From the NCBI GenBank assembly GCA_041432705.1, contig JAPWAE010000006.1, positions 62,001 to 126,000 of the forward strand: a stretch of 64,000 bases of DNA, written 5' to 3'. This stretch comes from Pauljensenia sp018375675 (lineage in GTDB: Bacteria > Actinomycetota > Actinomycetes > Actinomycetales > Actinomycetaceae). Below, in pieces: positions 59,379 through 64,000 of the stretch. Position 1 is the first letter of the stretch. Every line of letters begins with the position of its first letter. Position numbers and translations under genes: made by a program. Below the pieces are notes generated by a model that worked only from the letters and a program-made list of their open reading frames with translations, had not been told where the DNA came from and did no database searches.

Positions 59379-61975
59379 CCACCCCCATGACACTGGCCGA
59401 GCGCCGCGCGGCCCTCAAACGCCTCCTCGCCGCCGGGGAGAGGACAATCGACGCCTACGAGCGGGTGTTGGAGGGGGCCTCAGAGAAGGATCGGCGCTCC
59501 CTCTTCAAGTCCGTGCCCTTTGTGCGCCTCGTCCCGCCAGCCGCCGAGCGGGCGGAAGCCGTCCCCGAGGACACGGTGTGCATGTGCGCGTTCCTGCGCG
59601 CAGCCCTGGCCGGGAGCGATGACGCCGGCGACGACTACGGAGTTCGTTGGTCGGGCCGCAGCGGAGGCGATCCTCGCGAGGGAGCGGACCTGGATCGGCT
59701 GCTCGCCGCCCACAGGTGCGGCGCGGCCGGGCGGAGCAGCAAGTGGCTCGAGGAGGCAGCCGGGAGTCCCGGAGGCATTGGCTTCTGGCACACCTACCGC
59801 TCCCTCCTGGCCGAGCGTGGAGCGTACCTGACGTCTGCGCCCTCCCTGGAGTACTTCGCGCGCAGGATCATTCCCGCACCCCACCCCACTTCGGATGAGA
59901 CTCGACTCTTCTTCGAGAAGAACCCGACCTTCCTCGACCACGAGTTCTGGCAGCTCTTCCGCGTCGAGGGTGCCCTGCCCGGCTCGGCGCTCTTCGTGTG
60001 GATGTACCGCGAGGACCCCTCTGCGCCCGGCGGTGACTTCGAGCGCCTACACAGCCAGGATCTCATCTGCTACATGGCGACGCACCTACCGCATCTGCGG
60101 CCCCGCATCCTGTCCGAATGTCTGGCCGCGCATCGGCGCGACTTTTCCGCATACAACAGTCGTGCCTTCTCGCTGGCCTGGGAGGCGCTTGAACCCACAC
60201 GCGAGGAAAAGCTCGAGGCAGCCTCGGACCTCATCGCCCTGCTTGGGGCCCAGCCCTCGCAGACGGTCACGCTGGCGCAGAAGGCTCTCCTTGGCCTCGT
60301 CGGCGAGCTCACGGTAGAGCAGGTGGGCGCGCTCGTACAGGTCAGCGCTCAGGTCCTTGCCCGCACCGAAAAGAAGCTGCTGCGCGCTCACCTGCGCCTG
60401 CTTGCCGCCCTCGTCAAGGCCCGTCCCGGGTGCGCGACCGCCGTCAGTGACGTGGTCGCTGAGGCTGAGTTCCCCCTCGACCTGCGAGATCGCGCCGCCA
60501 CGCTCGTCGTGGCCCCTGATACTTCCGGAGACTCCGTGGACGAGGCCGGGGCCGGGCCTGCGGGGACGGCCACCTCCGACGCGAGCACCCAGGGAAGCGA
60601 ACCTGGGGGAGGGACCCAGGCCTCGTGGACGTTCCCGGACACGCCCGCCGCGGACCTACCGCGCACCTCGCGCACCGCTGAGCTGCCCGACGATAACGAC
60701 GCGGTCGTCGCTGCGTTGCACGCCCTCTTTGAGGACGCGGCCGCGGGCGCCGCCCTGCCCGCGCTCCTGACGCGCATCAGTGGCGAGGGCATCGAGCTGA
60801 CGGAGGCCGACAAGGCGCTGCTCGCCGCGTACTGGAAGAGCGCGCCCAACTGGAAGGGCGCCAACCAGCTGTCCTACCTGGCCTCACGGCTCCTGCGCGA
60901 CGTGGAGGTGAAGGACGCACCCGAGGCAGGTCACTTCCGCGGCTACCGGCGCAAGGGCAGCGAATGGGAGCAACACCGCGGCCCAGTCCAGCTCCTGCAC
61001 GAACAGCTGCGCGTCGCATTGCGCGACAAGCCCTACGACAAGCCGAACGGTCAGGACATGTACCGCTTCGACCCCATCCTGACCGCACCGCTGGAACCGA
61101 TCCACCCGCAGTGGGAACGTCAGATCATTCGAGCCGCCTACCAGAAGCCCGTCAGGGTTGTGCGCGGTGAGTACAAGAAGACCGACGACATGCATGAGAC
61201 GTGGGTGATCCCCGGGCAGAGCCCGGCCACGGGTGCCGACTCGCTCACCCAGGCCCTCACCAATGTCGCCGGAGTCGCCCCCGAGTTCACCGGGCGCCTC
61301 CTGGAATCGGGGGACTACCGGTCGAGCGGCGTCGCCTACGCGTGGGCGGCCTGGGCGCTCCAGCACAACCCGGACATTCTGGCCGCCCACGCGATGCCCG
61401 TCCTCCAGGGTGCGTTCTTCAAGTTCCCGCAGGTCATCACCGCCTTCGAGGTGATAGTGCGCGCACTGGGACAGGGATGGCGGGCGCCGGGCGCGCCCAC
61501 CTACTCGGCCCTGGCGTGGGCATCCACCGCCGCCCAGGCCAACTACCGGGCGATCACCGCCGAGGCTATCGCGGGTCTCGCCGATACCGGCCGCTTCGAC
61601 CCCGCCGCCATGGCCGAGGAGATCGGCTACCTGATGCGCAACGGGTGGTTCGGGCCCGGGAGGGTCACCCAGACACTCAGCGACTGCGCGTCCGTCTCTG
61701 CCCTGGCCGGGTATCGCGTCGCCCAGACGATCACCGCCGTGCTGCCCGCGCTGGCCGGTGTCAGAGGAGCAAATGGCATGGTCGAGGTGCTGGTGGCGCT
61801 CGCGGGCGACTACGGCATGAGGGTGAGCGTCCCCGATGAGATGCGCCCCAAGATGAAAGGATCAAGCGCGATGGCTAAGGCGCTGCGCGCGCTTGACGCG
61901 CTGCCTGATGCCCCGACTGATCTCGCGTGCGAGGCGGCTGAGGCACTCGATGCAGTCCGAGTGCGGCAGGGGTAG
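59375..61975 (+). CDS. Large alpha-helical protein, DUF6493-like (2)
   Basis: 866 residues. FFEKNPTFLDHEFWQLFRVE is characteristic of DUF6493 proteins as I recall them. An acidic, Gly/Thr-rich linker lies near 385-435. The C terminus MAKALRALDALPDAPTDLA is repeated as a remnant 1.7 kb downstream. Overlaps the previous gene by ATGA. No enzyme motif seen. An open frame further upstream lies over the preceding gene and is not coding. Confidence 0.65.
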   Translation: MTTPMTLAERRAALKRLLAAGERTIDAYERVLEGASEKDRRSLFKSVPFVRLVPPAAERAEAVPEDTVCMCAFLRAALAGSDDAGDDYGVRWSGRSGGDPREGADLDRLLAAHRCGAAGRSSKWLEEAAGSPGGIGFWHTYRSLLAERGAYLTSAPSLEYFARRIIPAPHPTSDETRLFFEKNPTFLDHEFWQLFRVEGALPGSALFVWMYREDPSAPGGDFERLHSQDLICYMATHLPHLRPRILSECLAAHRRDFSAYNSRAFSLAWEALEPTREEKLEAASDLIALLGAQPSQTVTLAQKALLGLVGELTVEQVGALVQVSAQVLARTEKKLLRAHLRLLAALVKARPGCATAVSDVVAEAEFPLDLRDRAATLVVAPDTSGDSVDEAGAGPAGTATSDASTQGSEPGGGTQASWTFPDTPAADLPRTSRTAELPDDNDAVVAALHALFEDAAAGAALPALLTRISGEGIELTEADKALLAAYWKSAPNWKGANQLSYLASRLLRDVEVKDAPEAGHFRGYRRKGSEWEQHRGPVQLLHEQLRVALRDKPYDKPNGQDMYRFDPILTAPLEPIHPQWERQIIRAAYQKPVRVVRGEYKKTDDMHETWVIPGQSPATGADSLTQALTNVAGVAPEFTGRLLESGDYRSSGVAYAWAAWALQHNPDILAAHAMPVLQGAFFKFPQVITAFEVIVRALGQGWRAPGAPTYSALAWASTAAQANYRAITAEAIAGLADTGRFDPAAMAEEIGYLMRNGWFGPGRVTQTLSDCASVSALAGYRVAQTITAVLPALAGVRGANGMVEVLVALAGDYGMRVSVPDEMRPKMKGSSAMAKALRALDALPDAPTDLACEAAEALDAVRVRQG

Positions 61976-62007
61976 ATCCGCGTCGGGTGTCTCAGGTGCG
62001 TGGGTTG

Positions 62008-62274
62008 CTACTGGCCGTAGTGGAAGCGGCAGGAAATGATCCAGAGGGCTTTGCCGTCGTCGCTGATCTGGTAGATCAGGCGGTGCCGTGAGTCGATTCG
62101 GCGTGACCAGTACCCCGAGAACTCGTAGCGAAGAGGTTCAGGTTTGCCGATCCCCTCGTTCCCGTTGCGCTGGATGTCCTTGATGAGGGCGTTAATGCGC
62201 TTGAGGGTCTTGCGATCCTCGAACTGCCACCAGATGTAGTCGTTCCAGGCTTCCTCGTCCCACGTGATGTGCAT
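62008..62274 (-). CDS. yoeB: Toxin of the YefM-YoeB system
   Basis: 88 residues, RelE/YoeB fold. DEEAWNDYIWWQFEDRKTLK, LIKDIQRNGNEGIGKPEPLR, SGYWSRRIDSRHRLIYQI and the terminal CRFHYGQ are the conserved YoeB sequence with catalytic E (IGKPE), R (RRIDSRHR) and H/Y (FHY). A ribosome-dependent mRNA interferase. Two bases after yefM. Confidence 0.95.
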   Translation of the reverse strand: MHITWDEEAWNDYIWWQFEDRKTLKRINALIKDIQRNGNEGIGKPEPLRYEFSGYWSRRIDSRHRLIYQISDDGKALWIISCRFHYGQ

Positions 62275-62276
62275 GA

Positions 62277-62540
62277 TCAGTCCTCGTCGAGCTCAATGAG
62301 GTCATGGACGACGCCCTCGCCAGCGCGGTGACGTGCGATCGATTCGCGCAGGTGGCGGGCGTTCGCGGGGGACTGCATGAGGTAGACGGTCTCCATGAGG
62401 GACTCGTACTCGTCGAGGGCGATGATGACGGCGCTCTCGTGGCCCTGTCGGGTGATGACGATTTCCTCGCGGTCGTTGACGACCTGGTCGAGGACCTCGG
62501 CGTAGCGTGCGCGCGACTCGGTGTAGGTCATGGTCTTCAT
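62277..62540 (-). CDS. yefM: Antitoxin of the YefM-YoeB system
   Basis: 87 residues, Phd/YefM fold. MTYTESRARYAEVLDQVVND is the DNA-binding part, VVITRQGHE-like EIVITRQGHESAVIIALDEY is next, and the acidic C terminus (LHDLIELDED-like) wraps YoeB. Start 62540 after GAGGAG. Controls the operon by binding TGTACA sites. Confidence 0.94.
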   Translation of the reverse strand: MKTMTYTESRARYAEVLDQVVNDREEIVITRQGHESAVIIALDEYESLMETVYLMQSPANARHLRESIARHRAGEGVVHDLIELDED

Positions 62541-62561
62541 GGGTGCTCCTCTGCTCGCCTA

Positions 62562-62579
62562 TGTACAGAACATTGTACA
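62562..62579 (-). promoter_or_regulatory. YefM-YoeB operator: two TGTACA sites
   Basis: TGTACA at 62562-62567 and 62574-62579, centre-to-centre 12 bp. E. coli yefM-yoeB uses two TGTACA cores with the same spacing, 22 bases from the yefM start here. Confidence 0.8.
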
Positions 62580-62745
62580 GTATTTGAGGGTGCGTGTCTC
62601 TAGTCGGCTGGTAACGTGCGGGAGTACTACCTCCGTGCGGGGCCAGGTACTGCGGAACTGCTCGCACGGGACTGCTGACGCGGGACTGCTGGCACGGGGT
62701 CTGCATCGCGGCGTCCTTCACCTGGGAGGGAGAGGCCTGCACGTC

Positions 62746-62846
62746 CTGGATAGGTAGCGCCGATCTGGATAGGTAGTGCTGATCTGGATAGGTTATTTTC
62801 CTATCCAGAACGTCATAACCTATCCAGTTCGTGGTTTCCTATCCAC
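62746..62846. repeat. Mirror-symmetric array of six 9-base motifs at 19-base period
   Basis: CTGGATAGG at 62746, 62765 and 62784, then CCTATCCAG at 62800, 62819 and CCTATCCAC at 62838. Each triplet has an exact 19-base period; each motif pairs with its mirror mate about the same centre, near 62796. It lies in the 466-base gene-free gap 62541-63006. Confidence 0.9.
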
Positions 62847-62874
62847 TTCGTGGCCGCCCGTGCCCATACGTGTC

Positions 62875-62940
62875 CGCACGTGGGCCCTTTCATCCGCACG
62901 TGGGCCCTTTCATCCGCACGTGGGCCCTTTCAACCGCACG
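62875..62940. repeat. Tandem 20-base repeat CGCACGTGGGCCCTTTCATC
   Basis: Three units starting 62875, 62895 and 62915, with a partial fourth CGCACG at 62935. The third has AAC for ATC. The unit contains the palindrome CACGTG and GGGCCC. Confidence 0.9.
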
Positions 62941-63006
62941 GGGGTAACGCCGCCTACGCGCAGGTCATGGGGTTTCCGTGCGTATCGAGGGGTTAACGTG
63001 CAGTCC

Positions 63007-63432
63007 TTAGTGGCCGCGGTGGCGAGCTTTCGCTTTCAGGCGGGCGAGGCGGCGTTTCTCTTCAGCTTTCTCACGTTTCTTCTGCTTGGTCGTGGAAGCT
63101 CGTTCTCGTGCCATGCGTTCGCGTTCTGCTTGAATCGCTGCCTGTGATGCAGTGGAAGGAAGCGCACGGCGGGCGAGGTGGGAAGCTTGGCGCTGTGTGC
63201 GCTTAGGGTTGTGGTGTGTCGTCTGGCGTTGGGCCATATCGGGCGTCCAAGCGGCCTCGTCGAGGCGGCACAGGAGAGCGTTAGCGTGAGCGAGAAGGAA
63301 CTCGTAGAACTCCGCGTCTGAGGGCTGCGCGCCGAACACGATTCTAACGGCGCGAACACGGTCGGCCTCGTGGCGCTCAATGACACCGACCCAGAACTGA
63401 CCATCGAAATATAGTGTGGACTCCGTCTTCAT
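63007..63432 (-). CDS. yjdF: YjdF-family (DUF2992) protein
   Basis: 141 residues. N-terminal STLYFDGQFWVGVIERHEAD and IVFGAQPSDAEFYEFLLAHA match the YjdF family. The C terminus is strongly basic (KQKKREKAEEKRRLARLKAK), suggesting nucleic-acid contact. In Firmicutes yjdF is controlled by an aza-aromatic-sensing riboswitch; the protein's role is unknown. The start ATG 63432 has GGAG seven bases upstream; an open extension further upstream is not conserved. Confidence 0.82.
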   Translation of the reverse strand: MKTESTLYFDGQFWVGVIERHEADRVRAVRIVFGAQPSDAEFYEFLLAHANALLCRLDEAAWTPDMAQRQTTHHNPKRTQRQASHLARRALPSTASQAAIQAERERMARERASTTKQKKREKAEEKRRLARLKAKARHRGH

Positions 63433-63565
63433 TACTCGTCTCCAGGTACACCAAGGTGGACCCGATGACGCTGGATTCTGCTCGGGGCAGCGACGGATGC
63501 GAGGCATCGCCCAGACTTCCTACTGGACTGTGCGGTTCGCGTATCAGGACTGACGACTCATTATA
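63433..63565 (-). promoter_or_regulatory. Promoter and long leader of yjdF
   Basis: Perfect -10 TATAAT at 63560-63565 (minus strand) puts the transcript start near 63553, so about 120 bases of leader precede yjdF. The leader has a GATGC/GCATC hairpin and other GC-rich segments. It may hold an RNA switch, which I cannot confirm by eye. Confidence 0.4.
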
Positions 63566-63612
63566 CGTCCCGTGTTCCAGGGTGTTGCTACTGGACGATC
63601 GGCTTGCCGCCG

Positions 63613-63694
63613 ATGGACAAGGCCTTGCGCGCGCTTCACGCGCTGCCTGATGCCCCGACTGACCTCGCGCGCGAGGCGGGGGCTGCCCTCAGCG
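63613..63694 (+). pseudogene. Remnant of a third DUF6493-like gene (C-terminal fragment)
   Basis: MDKALRALHALPDAPTDLA is read here, against MAKALRALDALPDAPTDLA at the end of the gene at 59375. DNA similarity covers about 75 bases, with no upstream part of the gene. It lies against the ABC-F stop codon. Confidence 0.75.
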
Positions 63695-64000
63695 CTATCG
63701 TCTCTCGTCGAGCCGGTGGAGGCGTCCCCACCAGCGGGTGATCAGCCACTCGTCGTGCGTTGAGATAACCAGGGTTCCCTCCCACTCGCGCATTGTCTCT
63801 TCGAGGGACTCCAGGGCGTTCAGGTCCAGGTAGTTCGTGGGCTCGTCGATCACGAGGATCTGAGCGTCGGCCCGCGCCGCGAACGCCAGCTGTGCCCTGC
63901 GTTGGTTTCCCGCGGAGAGCTCACCGAGCGGCCGGTTCCACGCCGCTGGGGGAACGAATCCCTTCCCGGCCTCCCTGATGCCCAGGTACCACGCATCCTC
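63695..64000 (-). CDS. ABC-F family ATPase, C-terminal part (partial)
   Basis: 101 codons reading in from the right edge. Signature LSAGNQRRAQLAFA, Walker B ILVIDEPTNYLDLNALESLE and H-switch VISTHDEWL mark the second ABC domain of an ABC-F protein (ribosome-associated, no membrane domain). Stop TAG at 63695-63697. The short C-terminal tail suggests an Msr/Vga-like or EttA-like member; the subgroup cannot be decided. It was not found by ATG-based reading because its start is outside the window. Confidence 0.85.
   Translation of the reverse strand, partial: EDAWYLGIREAGKGFVPPAAWNRPLGELSAGNQRRAQLAFAARADAQILVIDEPTNYLDLNALESLEETMREWEGTLVISTHDEWLITRWWGRLHRLDERR

Noticed and set aside
62875..62940. 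CRISPR array
   Set aside because: Units are contiguous 20-mers without unique spacers, and no cas genes are present.

Overview
High-GC actinobacterial chromosome. Gene content (nitrate respiration, molybdopterin synthesis, MetNIQ, dual CrcB, an OPT transporter, a choline-binding-repeat protein) and codon use suggest Actinomycetaceae, closest in flavour to Schaalia/Actinomyces odontolytica. That name is an inference from family knowledge, not a search. Layout: 1-2894 is a MarR-controlled osmoprotectant ABC operon on the minus strand. Then come a voltage-gated-type K+ channel (3149-3853), a broken ISL3-family insertion sequence (3871-5308), a uracil/xanthine permease, and a stretch of RNA genes (tRNA-Ser GGA, SRP RNA, tRNA-Arg ACG) mixed with GC-rich palindromic repeats. 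9979-17741 is housekeeping: gluQRS, paired fluoride channels, metNIQ, a YagU-like protein, upp, and tadA with a long proline-rich tail. From 17743 to about 40771 almost everything serves molybdenum cofactor and nitrate respiration: mog, moaC, moeA, moaA, narK, narGHJI, a winged-helix regulator fused to MoaD, moaE, a MoeB-like activator without its usual cysteines, a MobA-like gene, a second mog-like gene, modA and a fused modBC. The theme is broken by a VSR/DUF559-like nuclease gene between direct repeats and by a secreted Pce-like phosphorylcholine esterase. Afterwards come a 1524-residue activase/2-hydroxyacyl-CoA-dehydratase-like protein, a GH2-like protein that looks inactivated, an OPT transporter, tRNA-Ser (CGA), and a 1.9-kb gene-free island of repeats. 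The last part holds sodA, a DUF808 protein, a methyltransferase, a SWIM/DUF6493-like three-gene operon, yefM-yoeB, yjdF and the tail of an ABC-F ATPase. How the genes work together: NarK brings in nitrate and NarGHI reduces it at the membrane. ModA/ModBC take up molybdate, and the Moa/Moe/Mog/Mob set builds the cofactor that NarJ helps load. The regulator-MoaD fusion sits exactly between narI and moaE, so one polypeptide could tie cofactor sulfur-carrier supply to transcription. The least expected content is outside genes. One repeat family forms nested palindromes whose arms change in step between copies. Two short-motif arrays have exact mirror symmetry (50539-50719 and 62746-62846). A composite intergenic island occurs twice, 41 kb apart and inverted. 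At least eleven genes have a -10-like hexamer 6-7 bases before the start codon, implying leaderless mRNAs.
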